Below are positions 18,523 through 27,570 of a stretch of 64,000 nucleotides of DNA, in pieces. The stretch covers positions 1,454,001 to 1,518,000 of the forward strand of contig NZ_CP015411.1 in assembly GCF_001750165.1 (NCBI RefSeq), in the 5' to 3' direction. The translations under genes were made by a program, and so were the position numbers. The notes beneath the pieces are model-generated. The model did no database searches and was not told the origin of the DNA. It saw only the letters and a program-made list of their open reading frames with translations. This DNA is from Pseudoalteromonas luteoviolacea (GTDB taxonomy: Bacteria > Pseudomonadota > Gammaproteobacteria > Enterobacterales > Alteromonadaceae). The stretch's first letter is position 1. Each line of letters starts with the position of its first letter.

Positions 18523-18894
18523 ATGACTTGGATAATGTTTACAAGCGCGGCTGCGATATCGCAGCCTCAGGGACCGAGTTTGGAAATCGTCACAGTGATG
18601 CTCTCGTTGGCTTCTATTGTTGCTCTGATAATAGGTTTAGCTTGGTTAGTCAAGCGAGTTAACCCCAATGTGGGGAACAATCAAGATTTCAAAGTAATTC
18701 GTAGTTTACCGCTCGGCACGCGAGAAAGGTTATTGGTCATCGAAATCGACGAAAAGCAACATTTACTTGGTGTTACGCCTCAAAATATAAACTATTTATA
18801 TCAATTAGAAACCCCTTTAAGCGAAAACCAATCGGCCCCTTTTGTGAAGGAGCTCAGTCGTTTTATGAATCAACCCATAAAAAAAACAAAGTGA
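18523..18894 (+). CDS. fliO: Flagellar biosynthesis protein FliO
   Basis: A 123-residue single-span membrane protein that helps assemble the FliP ring of the export gate. One hydrophobic helix is at about 25-45 (VTVMLSLASIVALIIGLAWL); the cytoplasmic part has FKVIRSLPLGTRERLLVIEI and LLGVTPQNINYL, the FliO pattern. The family is weakly conserved, but position between fliN and fliP is standard. It overlaps the fliP start. Confidence 0.9.
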   Translation: MTWIMFTSAAAISQPQGPSLEIVTVMLSLASIVALIIGLAWLVKRVNPNVGNNQDFKVIRSLPLGTRERLLVIEIDEKQHLLGVTPQNINYLYQLETPLSENQSAPFVKELSRFMNQPIKKTK

Positions 18895-19643
18895 ATATGA
18901 TGCTTCGATTCCTAATCCTATTTGGATTGACCCTATTTCTACCGCAGGTGAGCGCTAATGATGGCATCGAAGCGCTCAGCGTAACTACAAACCCCGATGG
19001 TTCTCAAGAATACTCAGTAACGATTCAAGTTTTGGCTATCATGACGGCGCTCAGTTTTATACCTGCTGCGTTAATCATGATGACGTCTTTTACACGCATT
19101 ATTGTGGTATTGGCGATATTACGTCAAGCAATTGGCTTACAGCAGTCTCCCTCTAATCAGATTTTAGTTGGAATGTCGTTGTTTTTAACTTTTTTTATCA
19201 TGGCTCCGATTTTTAGTAAAATTTACGACGAAGCTGTTCAGCCCTATATGAATGAGGAAATGACGTCTGTCCAAGCGCTTCACGCTGCCAAAGAGCCAAT
19301 GAAGGCGTTTATGCTTTCTCAAACGCGGATAAAAGATCTGGAGACTTTTGCTAAAATTGCCGGCTATGACAAATTAGATAGCCCAGAAGATACGCCGTTT
19401 ATTGTGATTATTCCGGCATTTGTAACCAGTGAATTGCAAACCGCGTTTATTATTGGGTTTATGTTTTTCATCCCATTTTTGATAGTTGACTTGGTTGTTG
19501 CTAGTGTATTAATGGCTATGGGTATGATGATGCTGTCTCCTATGATTGTCTCATTACCATTTAAAATCATGCTTTTTGTATTAGTGGATGGGTGGTCATT
19601 AGTCATGGGAACGCTGGCCAGAAGCTTTGGCTTGGGGGTTTAA
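18891..19643 (+). CDS. fliP: Flagellar export gate protein FliP
   Basis: A 250-residue core protein of the type III export gate. It has a cleavable-type N-terminal signal (LRFLILFGLTLFLPQVSA), then membrane helices with SFTRIIVVLAILRQAIG, the conserved AEEPMKAFM-like segment (AKEPMKAFMLSQT) and the PAFVTSELQTAFIIGF signature. The GTG at 18891 overlaps the fliO stop; ATG codons at 18897 and 18900 are possible alternatives. Confidence 0.94.
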   Translation: MNMMLRFLILFGLTLFLPQVSANDGIEALSVTTNPDGSQEYSVTIQVLAIMTALSFIPAALIMMTSFTRIIVVLAILRQAIGLQQSPSNQILVGMSLFLTFFIMAPIFSKIYDEAVQPYMNEEMTSVQALHAAKEPMKAFMLSQTRIKDLETFAKIAGYDKLDSPEDTPFIVIIPAFVTSELQTAFIIGFMFFIPFLIVDLVVASVLMAMGMMMLSPMIVSLPFKIMLFVLVDGWSLVMGTLARSFGLGV

Positions 19644-19644
19644 G

Positions 19645-19914
19645 ATGGAACCGGAAGTATTCGTTGATATTTTAAGTGACTCTTTATTTGTTGTGATTAA
19701 ACTTGTGTCAGCAATTGTTGTACCTGGTTTGATGGTCGGCCTAGTGGTATCAGTCTTTCAGGCCGCAACATCTATCAATGAACAAACTTTAAGTTTCTTG
19801 CCAAAACTCATCATTACACTGGTTGCTTTAATCGTTGGTGGTCATTGGATGACGCAAGAGCTGATGGACTTTTTCAAACTAATGGTTATGCGGATCCCTG
19901 AAATAGCAGGCTAA
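19645..19914 (+). CDS. fliQ: Flagellar export gate protein FliQ
   Basis: An 89-residue, two-helix membrane protein of the FliPQR gate. Start MEPEVFVDILSDSL at 19645 is one base after the fliP stop and gives the standard family length; an in-frame upstream ATG lies inside fliP. Helices are at about 14-40 and 50-75, with the conserved FQAATSINEQTLSFLPK loop between them. Confidence 0.94.
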   Translation: MEPEVFVDILSDSLFVVIKLVSAIVVPGLMVGLVVSVFQAATSINEQTLSFLPKLIITLVALIVGGHWMTQELMDFFKLMVMRIPEIAG

Positions 19915-19915
19915 A

Positions 19916-20695
19916 ATGGAGTTTTTATTTTCGGATATCATGCAGGGGCTAAGTGATTATTTAATCCCTTTCATTCGTATCAGTTCGATGATCATGGTAA
20001 TGGCTGGCTTAGGTGCTCAGAGTGTATCTAAGCGTATTAAAATATGCCTTTCAATGGTCGTGACACTGGCAGTGGCGCCAGCTATCCCTCAGTCTCAATT
20101 CACTGACTTATTTTCATTTCATATGATATTGGTTGTTATCCAAGAAATGATCATTGGAGTCGCGATTGGTTTTGCATCTTTGTTGTTACTCAATACATTT
20201 ATATTGGCAGGTCAAATTTTAGCGATGCAAACCGGTTTGGGTTTTGCATCAGTAGTTGACCCGTCAAATGGATTGAGTGTACCTGCAGTAGGCCAGTTTT
20301 ACTTAATTTTGGCCACACTACTCTTTTTTGTTTTCAATGGTCATTTGATGATGTTTCAAATGATTATATTTAGTTTTCAATCTTGGCCAATTGGTGGTGA
20401 TTGGTGGCATGTCGATAATTACTATGATATTGCTAAATGGGGCTCATGGTTATTTGCTACTGCGCTGTCGTTATCTCTAGCACCATTGACCGCTATGCTC
20501 GTAATTAATCTCGCTTTTGGCATTATGACTCGAGCAGCGCCGCAGATGAACATTTTCTCGGTCGGTTTTGCATTTACTTTGGTTGCAGGGTTAATGATTA
20601 TCTGGGCAACGCTCGGTAATTTTACCATGCAGTATGAATTTCAGTGGCTTAAAATGACAGAGCTAATGTGTAACTTGATTGGTTGCTCAGTATAG
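19916..20695 (+). CDS. fliR: Flagellar export gate protein FliR
   Basis: A 259-residue polytopic membrane protein that closes the FliP5Q4R1 gate. Conserved pieces include FIRISSMIMVMAGLGAQSVS, the QEMIIGVAIGFASLLLLNTF segment and GQILAMQTGLGFASVVDPSN. It begins one base after fliQ, and flhB follows 9 bases later after a GGAGAG ribosome binding site. Confidence 0.95.
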   Translation: MEFLFSDIMQGLSDYLIPFIRISSMIMVMAGLGAQSVSKRIKICLSMVVTLAVAPAIPQSQFTDLFSFHMILVVIQEMIIGVAIGFASLLLLNTFILAGQILAMQTGLGFASVVDPSNGLSVPAVGQFYLILATLLFFVFNGHLMMFQMIIFSFQSWPIGGDWWHVDNYYDIAKWGSWLFATALSLSLAPLTAMLVINLAFGIMTRAAPQMNIFSVGFAFTLVAGLMIIWATLGNFTMQYEFQWLKMTELMCNLIGCSV

Positions 20696-20704
20696 GAGAG
20701 TCAG

Positions 20705-21835
20705 ATGGCTGAAGATTCGGGTCAAGAACGTACCGAAGAGCCCACCGCAAAAAAAATAAGCGATGCTAGAAAAAAGGGGCAGGTGGCACGCTCTAAAGAG
20801 TTGGGCACGACGTTTGTTTTAATTTTCTCTGCGGTCGCGCTCATTCTTTATGGCGCGGATATTGCCAAAGGCCTATATAATATCATGGGCCGAATGCTAA
20901 CTTTAAATAGAAATGAAACATACGATACAACAAAAATGTTTTCGGTTTGGGGGGATGCCTTTTCCGAGTTGTTTTTCCCTATGTCTATGTTTGTTCTGAT
21001 TATTGCAGTGGCCGGTGTTATTGGAAATACTTTGCTGGGAGGGTTTAACTTTAGCTGGCAAGCCGCTGCGCCTAAAGCAAGCAAGATGTCACCACTAAAG
21101 GGAATAAAACGGATGTTTGGTCCCCAAGCTGCGGTGGAGCTTGTTAAGTCAATTTTGAAGTTTGTGTTAGTCGCAGGTTTTGCAATTTTGTTTATCAAGT
21201 GGATGTTTTATGACATTTTACACTTGAGCATTGAATCAGTTCCAGGCAGTGTTATTCACTCTTTGGAGATTTTGGCCTGGCTTTTCCTGGCACTCAGCTG
21301 CACCATGATTATTATTTCTGCTATTGATGCACCTTATCAAAGTCATACGCATCATAAACAGTTAAAAATGACATTGCAGGAAGTGAAAGACGAATATAAA
21401 AACTCTGAGGGTGACCCGCAGATTAAAGCGAGGATCCGACGGACGCAGCGTGAAATGTCACAACGGCGTATGATGCAAGATGTGCCAGACGCTGATGTTG
21501 TAGTAACAAACCCAACGCATTACTCCGTTGCATTAAAGTACGATACAGAAAAGGCGGGTGCACCTATTGTTATTGCAAAAGGGGTGGATGAATTGGCAAT
21601 GCAAATTCGTAAAGTCGCTAAAGGCAATGAAGTCCCGATTGTTGAGTCTCCTCTATTAACCCGTTCTTTGTATCATACGACAGAAGTGGGTGATCAAATA
21701 CCTGATCAGTTGTTCACCGCGGTCGCGCAAGTCTTGGCATATGTTTTTCAGCTCAAAAAGTTCAACAAGGGAAGAGGCAGAAGGCCTACTGCGTTGAGTA
21801 AAGACTTACCTATCCCTGATGATCTAAAACATTAA
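20705..21835 (+). CDS. flhB: Flagellar export switch protein FlhB
   Basis: A 376-residue gate protein that changes export specificity from hook to filament substrates. The start GQERTEEPTAKKISDARKKG is typical; four membrane helices follow (about 35-205), then the cytoplasmic domain with the autocleavage motif NPTH at 269-272 and HYSVALKYD. The C-terminal domain resembles the stand-alone protein encoded at 37.5-37.8 kb. It closes the fliL-flhB run, after which flhA has its own promoter. Confidence 0.95.
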   Translation: MAEDSGQERTEEPTAKKISDARKKGQVARSKELGTTFVLIFSAVALILYGADIAKGLYNIMGRMLTLNRNETYDTTKMFSVWGDAFSELFFPMSMFVLIIAVAGVIGNTLLGGFNFSWQAAAPKASKMSPLKGIKRMFGPQAAVELVKSILKFVLVAGFAILFIKWMFYDILHLSIESVPGSVIHSLEILAWLFLALSCTMIIISAIDAPYQSHTHHKQLKMTLQEVKDEYKNSEGDPQIKARIRRTQREMSQRRMMQDVPDADVVVTNPTHYSVALKYDTEKAGAPIVIAKGVDELAMQIRKVAKGNEVPIVESPLLTRSLYHTTEVGDQIPDQLFTAVAQVLAYVFQLKKFNKGRGRRPTALSKDLPIPDDLKH

Positions 21836-21839
21836 TAGT

Positions 21840-21855
21840 TGGAACAAAGCTTGCT
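21840..21855 (+). promoter_or_regulatory. Sigma-54 promoter of flhA operon
   Basis: TGGAACAAAGCTTGCT carries GG and GC 10 bases apart and the TTGC -12 box; the -24 box is TGGAAC instead of TGGCAC. It starts 39 bases before the flhA TSS-proximal region, 54 bases before the ATG, in the only sizeable gap between flhB and flhA. Sigma-54 control of flhA is known in Vibrio. Confidence 0.65.
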
Positions 21856-21893
21856 TTAACTAATCTGCGTCAATAAATTGAAGTTGATAAGTT

Positions 21894-23993
21894 ATGGATT
21901 TTAAAGCGGTTCTACAACAGATTAATCGAGATAAAAAAGAGTATGCTAAAGGCATCGGTACCCCTTTGCTGGTTTTAGCTGCTTTGGGTATGGTGATTTT
22001 ACCTATGCCCCCATTTCTCTTGGATATCTTATTTTCTTTCAATATAGCTTTAGCTTTAGTCGTGTTGTTAGTCACCGTATATACCATGAAACCGCTTGAG
22101 TTCGGTATGTTTCCCGCTGTGCTTCTTATTGCGACCATAATGCGATTAGCATTAAACGTAGCCAGTACAAGGGTTGTGTTACTAGAAGGCCACAATGGTG
22201 GAGATGCCGCGGGTAAAGTAATCGAGGCATTTGGCTCTGTGGTGATTGGTGGTAACTATGCCGTTGGTTTAGTTGTATTCCTTATCTTAATAATCATTAA
22301 CTTTGTAGTAATTACCAAAGGTGCGGGCCGTATTTCAGAAGTATCAGCACGTTTTACCCTTGATGCGATGCCGGGTAAGCAGATGGCAATTGACGCCGAT
22401 TTAAATGCAGGCTTCATTTCAGCAGAAGAAGCACGTACTCGCCGTGATGAAGTTACAAGAGAAGCCGATTTCTATGGCTCAATGGATGGTGCCAGTAAGT
22501 TTGTAAAAGGTGATGCCATTGCGGGCATCGTTATTTTGGCTATTAACATCATTGGCGGATTATTCGTCGGAATGGTGCAGCATGACCTGACGTTTTCACG
22601 TGCGATGGAAGTGTATACACTTCTAACAATAGGTGATGGTCTAGTGGCACAGCTACCTTCTCTTTTGTTATCCATCGGTACCGCGATTGTTGTAACGCGT
22701 CAAAATGAATCTCACAACATGGGTGAGCAGGTAACTCAGCAGTTAGGTAACGAAAAGTCACTTTACATTGCCTCTGGTATCTTGATTGTGATGGGCTTAG
22801 TTCCTGGCATGCCTCATGTCGCTTTCCTTGGATTAGGCAGCCTGATTGGTGGACTTGCTTATTATTCAAAGCAACAAAAGACAAAAGCTGCTGCTGAGCA
22901 AGCTGAATCAGAAGCGAAAGGCACTCAGGTTGCGAACAAACAACAAGATCAAAAAGAGTTGGGTTGGGATGATGTTCAACCTGTTGACGTAATTGGTCTT
23001 GAAGTAGGTTATCGATTGATCCCATTAGTAGATCAAGCGCAAGGTGGCGAGCTGTTGAGTCGCATTAAAGGTGTACGTAAAAAACTATCTCAAGAACTTG
23101 GATTTCTTGTCCCGCCAGTACACATTCGTGACAATCTTGAGCTAGACCCAAATGCATATAAGATTACATTGATGGGGGTTGGCTCAGGGGATGGAGAGCT
23201 AAAACATGGCGATGAGCTTGCAATTAACCCAGGTCAAGTTTTTGGCCCTCTTCAAGGTGTGGCGACAAAGGACCCAGCTTTTGGTCTAGATGCCGTGTGG
23301 ATAAAACCGGATCAAAAAGATGAAGCACATTCTTTAGGGTATACAGTAGTAGATGCGGCGACTGTGGTTGCTACGCATATCAGCCAATTACTGACTAATA
23401 ATGCGTCACTGTTATTAGGTCACGAGGAAGTACAAAACTTATTAGACATGCTTGCTAAGACTCACCCACGCCTTGTTGAAGGGTTAGTGCCAGATGTTTT
23501 ACCTCTGACTACAATCGTGAAAGTACTCCAGAACTTGCTTAACGAGGGTGTGGCTATTAGAGATATGAGATCAATTGTGCAGACTTTAGTTGAGTATGGA
23601 CCAAGAAGCCAAGACCCTGATGTACTAACGGCTGCAGTAAGAATTTCACTACGTAGACTTATCGTTCAAGACGCGGTTGGCAACGCTGATGAGATACCTG
23701 TCATAACATTGGCGCCTGAGTTGGAACAGATGTTGCATCAGTCACTTCAGAACGCAGGTGATGAGGGGGCAGGCATAGAGCCAGGTCTTGCAGAGCGACT
23801 TCAAGGTTCATTGAGAGAAGCGCATCAAACGCAAGAAATGTTAGGCGAGCCGTCCATCTTATTAACCTCAGGTATGTTAAGAAGTGTTTTATCTCGATTT
23901 GTTAAGCATACGATTCCTGGTTTAAGAGTGATGTCTTATCAGGAAGTACCGGACGAGAGACAAATCAAGATTATTAGCTCGGTTGGGCAATAA
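21894..23993 (+). CDS. flhA: Flagellar export gate protein FlhA
   Basis: A 699-residue export gate subunit. The N-terminal half has about eight membrane helices (20-310) with the family signature around KGAGRISEVSARFTLDAMPG and KQMAIDADL (about 142-172), and the cytoplasmic half (from about 345) forms the docking ring for chaperone-substrate complexes. It forms the proton-driven gate together with FlhB and FliPQR. It starts the flhA-flhF-flhG-fliA unit. Confidence 0.96.
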   Translation: MDFKAVLQQINRDKKEYAKGIGTPLLVLAALGMVILPMPPFLLDILFSFNIALALVVLLVTVYTMKPLEFGMFPAVLLIATIMRLALNVASTRVVLLEGHNGGDAAGKVIEAFGSVVIGGNYAVGLVVFLILIIINFVVITKGAGRISEVSARFTLDAMPGKQMAIDADLNAGFISAEEARTRRDEVTREADFYGSMDGASKFVKGDAIAGIVILAINIIGGLFVGMVQHDLTFSRAMEVYTLLTIGDGLVAQLPSLLLSIGTAIVVTRQNESHNMGEQVTQQLGNEKSLYIASGILIVMGLVPGMPHVAFLGLGSLIGGLAYYSKQQKTKAAAEQAESEAKGTQVANKQQDQKELGWDDVQPVDVIGLEVGYRLIPLVDQAQGGELLSRIKGVRKKLSQELGFLVPPVHIRDNLELDPNAYKITLMGVGSGDGELKHGDELAINPGQVFGPLQGVATKDPAFGLDAVWIKPDQKDEAHSLGYTVVDAATVVATHISQLLTNNASLLLGHEEVQNLLDMLAKTHPRLVEGLVPDVLPLTTIVKVLQNLLNEGVAIRDMRSIVQTLVEYGPRSQDPDVLTAAVRISLRRLIVQDAVGNADEIPVITLAPELEQMLHQSLQNAGDEGAGIEPGLAERLQGSLREAHQTQEMLGEPSILLTSGMLRSVLSRFVKHTIPGLRVMSYQEVPDERQIKIISSVGQ

Positions 23994-24015
23994 TAGAGGA
24001 ACGAGGTGCTGAGTC

Positions 24016-25530
24016 ATGAAAATTAAAAGATTTTTCGCAAAAGATATGCGTACGGCTTTGAAAGAAGTAAAAGATGAATTAGGTGCGGATGCTGTAATCA
24101 TGTCAAACAAAAAACTAGCTGACGGTGTTGAAATTGTCGCAGCTATTGATAATGATAGAGTTGCACCACAGGCTCAACCTGCACCAGTAGAAGCACGCCC
24201 TGAACCAGGTCCAGCTGCAACGCAAAAGTCAACGTATAGTCAACCAGCTCGAGTGGTCAAGCCTCAAACACGTCGCCCTCAAGCACAGCCACAGGCAAAA
24301 GTTGCTGATAGCCTAGAAGCGCTCTTAGAGCGTCAAGCTCCAAAACCTCGTTCTCCTGAGCTTGCTTCTATGTTTTCACAGTCAGGTATTGATACAGGTG
24401 ACTTGTTCCAACCTCAGCAAGAGCAAAGACCAGTATATAACCAAACTCAGCAGACTCAGCAGACTCAGCAGGCTCAGCCTAGCCCAACACGTACTCGCCC
24501 TGTACAACAAACAGACCCCTTAACATCTGATTGGGATTTTGGTGACGAATTAGAAGCCGATATAGATGCACAGCCAACGACAAATAGCGCATCTCAAGAT
24601 GAAATGAGCTCTATGCGTGATGAGATGAATGCCATTCGTCAATTACTTGAATATCAGGTGTCTGGTCTAATGAAACAAGAGATGGATCGCAGAGATCCAA
24701 CCAGAGCTTGTTTAATCAATCGTTTGCAAGGCATGGGAATAAGCTCGGAAGTAGCTGAGCAAATGGCATGTTTTATACCTGATGACGTTTCTAGAAAAGA
24801 AGCGTGGAATGCACTTTTAAATATGGTCGTAAATCAGATGCACACCACCAATAATGACATCCTTCGTCAAGGCGGTGTTTATGCGATGGTCGGCCCAACA
24901 GGGGTGGGTAAAACAACGACGGTTGCAAAGTTGGCAGCGCTTGGCGCGCAGAAGTATGGTGCTGATAAAGTTGCATTAATTACCACAGATACATATAGAA
25001 TTGGTGCTTACGAGCAGTTAGCAACTTATGGTAGAATTATTGGCTGTCCGGTTAAGCAAGTTAAAGATGCAAATGAGTTAGCAGAAGTTCTTTATCATTT
25101 GCGAAATAAGCGACTAGTATTAATAGATACTGCAGGCATGAGTCAAAGAGACTTGCGTTTAACCGAGCAACTGAATACATTGATGCGCAGTTCACGCGTA
25201 GATATTCGCAGTTATTTGGTGCTTAGCGCGACATCGCAAATGCATGTTTTGCAGGAAACGGTTAACCATTTCAAAAAAGTAAATTTGAGTGGTTGCATCT
25301 TTACAAAACTTGATGAATGTCTAAGTTTAGGTGAGATTATTAGTATTGCGATTCAAAATCGTCTGCCAATAGGGTATCTTACCAACGGACAGCGAGTGCC
25401 AGAGGACATTCGTGTTGCAAATGCTCAAAAATTAGTTAAAAAGGCTGAGCAGTTGTATTTAAAAAGAACAAAAGCACAACATTCACGACGTGAAGCAGTG
25501 GCGTCCCAGACAGTAGGAATGTATGATTAA
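24016..25530 (+). CDS. flhF: Polar flagellar placement GTPase FlhF
   Basis: A 504-residue SRP-type GTPase that recruits the first flagellar parts to the cell pole. The N-terminal basic domain reads MKIKRFFAKDMRTALKEVKD. A long Q/P-rich linker (about 50-185) holds a tandem repeat coding TQQ units. The NG domain has the P-loop GPTGVGKT (293-300), TTDTYRIGAYEQL, DTAGMSQRD (371-379) and TKLDE. The gene overlaps flhG by 8 bases; FlhF and FlhG act as an opposing pair that fixes position and number of flagella. Confidence 0.95.
   Translation: MKIKRFFAKDMRTALKEVKDELGADAVIMSNKKLADGVEIVAAIDNDRVAPQAQPAPVEARPEPGPAATQKSTYSQPARVVKPQTRRPQAQPQAKVADSLEALLERQAPKPRSPELASMFSQSGIDTGDLFQPQQEQRPVYNQTQQTQQTQQAQPSPTRTRPVQQTDPLTSDWDFGDELEADIDAQPTTNSASQDEMSSMRDEMNAIRQLLEYQVSGLMKQEMDRRDPTRACLINRLQGMGISSEVAEQMACFIPDDVSRKEAWNALLNMVVNQMHTTNNDILRQGGVYAMVGPTGVGKTTTVAKLAALGAQKYGADKVALITTDTYRIGAYEQLATYGRIIGCPVKQVKDANELAEVLYHLRNKRLVLIDTAGMSQRDLRLTEQLNTLMRSSRVDIRSYLVLSATSQMHVLQETVNHFKKVNLSGCIFTKLDECLSLGEIISIAIQNRLPIGYLTNGQRVPEDIRVANAQKLVKKAEQLYLKRTKAQHSRREAVASQTVGMYD
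24445..24471 (+). repeat. Three tandem 9-base repeats in flhF linker
   Basis: The unit ACTCAGCAG occurs three times head to tail, followed by a diverged fourth copy (GCTCAGCCT). It encodes TQQ repeats in the disordered linker of FlhF. A copy-number change would keep the reading frame, so it could vary between strains without loss of function. Confidence 0.85.
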
Positions 25531-26383
25531 TACAGTTTTAGATCAAGCAAGTGGCCTGCGTAAAATGAATCAAAAAAGTAACCACGGAGTAAAAGTAATA
25601 GCAGTAACTGGTGGTAAAGGAGGAGTCGGCAAGACTAATGTTTCATTAAATACTGCAATTGCGTTAGGACAACAGGGCCATAGAGTATTAGTTTTAGATG
25701 CTGACCTTGGATTAGCGAATTGTGATGTGATGCTCGGCTTGCGAGTAGAGCGCAACTTATCTCACGTGCTATCCGGTGAATGTGAGCTGGATGAGATATT
25801 GGTTGAAGGCCCTGCGGGAATAAGAATTGTCCCAGCGACCTCAGGTTCTCAAAATATGGTTGAGTTAAGTCCCGCAGAGCATGCTGGTTTAATTCGCGCC
25901 TTCAGTGAGCTTAGCAACGATTTCGATGTTTTAATTGTGGATACCGCAGCAGGTATCTCCGATATGGTTTTAAGTTTCTCTCGAGCCGCCCAAGATGTCA
26001 TGGTCGTGGTTTGTGACGAACCGACTTCGATCACAGATGCTTATGCACTGATCAAGGTGTTAAGCCGAGAGCATGGCGTATATAAATTTAAAATTGTAGC
26101 GAATATGGTAAGAAGCCTTCGAGAAGGCCAAGAGCTTTTTGCGAAGCTTTCAAAAGTGACGGATAGATTTTTAGATGTTGCCTTGGAACTCGTCGCTACA
26201 ATCCCTTTCGATGAAAACATGCGCAAATCTTCGCGCCGCCAAAAAACAATTGTTGAACTCTACCCTAATTCTCCTGCTGCCGTGGCATTTAGAGGGTTAG
26301 CGAGCAAAGCTGTGAAATGGCCAGTGCCACATCAGCCTTCAGGTCATTTAGAGTTTTTCATTGAGCAGTTAGTTAACGGGTAA
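25523..26383 (+). CDS. flhG: Flagellar number regulator FlhG (FleN/MinD-like ATPase)
   Basis: A 286-residue MinD-family ATPase that limits the number of polar flagella by acting on FlhF and on FlrA/FleQ. The deviant Walker A is KGGVGKT (32-38). DADLGLANCDVMLG and VDTAAGISDMVLSF follow. The N-terminal DQASGLRKM resembles the DQA-x-x-L activator motif known to stimulate FlhF GTPase activity. It overlaps flhF, and fliA starts 2 bases after its stop. Confidence 0.95.
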   Translation: MINTVLDQASGLRKMNQKSNHGVKVIAVTGGKGGVGKTNVSLNTAIALGQQGHRVLVLDADLGLANCDVMLGLRVERNLSHVLSGECELDEILVEGPAGIRIVPATSGSQNMVELSPAEHAGLIRAFSELSNDFDVLIVDTAAGISDMVLSFSRAAQDVMVVVCDEPTSITDAYALIKVLSREHGVYKFKIVANMVRSLREGQELFAKLSKVTDRFLDVALELVATIPFDENMRKSSRRQKTIVELYPNSPAAVAFRGLASKAVKWPVPHQPSGHLEFFIEQLVNG

Positions 26384-26385
26384 TT

Positions 26386-27120
26386 ATGGCTACACCGGTC
26401 AATCGAATGGCGGGATATCAAACAGCAGACCGCCTCAACAAGGTGGTCGAGCGTCATACACCTTTGGTCAAAAAAGTTGCTTGTCATTTGCTTGCAAGGC
26501 TCCCTGCGAGCGTTCAACTCGATGATTTAGTTCAGTCAGGCATGATAGGTTTGATTGAGGCAACAAAAAATTTTGATGCCAGCAAAGGCGCAAGCTTTGA
26601 AACGTTTGCAGGCATCCGCATTCGGGGTGCTATGTTAGATGAAATACGCCGTGGAGACTGGGCCCCACGCTCTGTCCACAAAAATAGTCGTATGGTCGCA
26701 GAAGCAATTTCAGAGTTAGAAACCGCCTTAGGTCGCGAGCCTAAAGACACTGAAATCGCTGAAAAACTTGATATTCCCTTAGATGAGTACCATCATATTT
26801 TACATGACGTGAATGCAAGTAAGATTATTGGTATTGAAGACCTAGGAGTCGACCAAGACGTAATTTCACCTGCGGGCAGCGATTTAGCGCTAGACAAACC
26901 ATTCAATAACGTTAAGAATGAGCGCTTTAATGAGTCGTTAGTAGAGGCAATTAAAACGTTGCCAGAGAGAGATGCAATGGTTTTATCTCTATACTACAAC
27001 GATGAAATGAATTTAAAAGAGATTGGCCAGATCCTAGATGTGAGCGAATCTCGAGTTAGTCAGATTCATGGTCAGGCAATGATTAAACTCAGAGCCAAGA
27101 TAAATGACTGGATAAATTAG
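26386..27120 (+). CDS. fliA: RNA polymerase sigma-28 factor FliA
   Basis: A 244-residue flagellar sigma factor for the last gene class (flagellin, motor and chemotaxis genes). Regions 2 (LDDLVQSGMIGLIEA, FETFAGIRIRGAMLDEIR), 3 and 4 (ALPERDAMVLSLYY-like TLPERDAMVLSLYYNDEMNL, SESRVSQIHGQAM) are all present. It has no anti-sigma gene flgM beside it. It ends the flhA operon; cheY follows after 46 bases. Confidence 0.95.
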   Translation: MATPVNRMAGYQTADRLNKVVERHTPLVKKVACHLLARLPASVQLDDLVQSGMIGLIEATKNFDASKGASFETFAGIRIRGAMLDEIRRGDWAPRSVHKNSRMVAEAISELETALGREPKDTEIAEKLDIPLDEYHHILHDVNASKIIGIEDLGVDQDVISPAGSDLALDKPFNNVKNERFNESLVEAIKTLPERDAMVLSLYYNDEMNLKEIGQILDVSESRVSQIHGQAMIKLRAKINDWIN

Positions 27121-27166
27121 AGTACATTTTATTTTTTTATAGGTTCAAACCTCACCGGAGGAAGTT

Positions 27167-27550
27167 TTGGATAAGAACATGAAAATTCTCGTGGTTGATG
27201 ATTTCTCTACAATGAGAAGAATTATCAAAAACCTGTTGAGAGACTTAGGCTTTACAAATGTTCAAGAGGCAGATGATGGCAGCACTGCGCTTCCAATGTT
27301 GCAAAATCAAGAATTTGACTTTGTTGTTACTGATTGGAACATGCCTGGCATGCAAGGCATCGACTTGCTTCGAGCAATAAGAGCTGACGATAGCCTCAAG
27401 CATATCCCAGTATTAATGGTAACTGCAGAAGCCAAAAAAGAACAAATTGTTGCAGCAGCGCAAGCTGGGGTAAACGGTTACATTGTTAAACCTTTTACCG
27501 CTGGAACACTGAAAACTAAGTTAGAAAAAGTTTTTGAACGCTTAGGCTAG
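27167..27550 (+). CDS. cheY: Chemotaxis response regulator CheY
   Basis: A 127-residue single-domain receiver that carries the signal from CheA to FliM. D11-D12 and phosphoacceptor D56 (VTDWNMPG), the switch threonine in MVTAEA and the lysine in IVKPF are present. A TTG start is preferred: GGAGGAAG lies immediately before it at correct spacing, whereas the ATG four codons later is too far from it. The resulting start MDKNMKILVVDDFSTMRR matches the form I recall for Shewanella and Vibrio CheY. Confidence 0.94.
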   Translation: MDKNMKILVVDDFSTMRRIIKNLLRDLGFTNVQEADDGSTALPMLQNQEFDFVVTDWNMPGMQGIDLLRAIRADDSLKHIPVLMVTAEAKKEQIVAAAQAGVNGYIVKPFTAGTLKTKLEKVFERLG

Positions 27551-27570
27551 TTACAAGTAAGGATAGGCTT

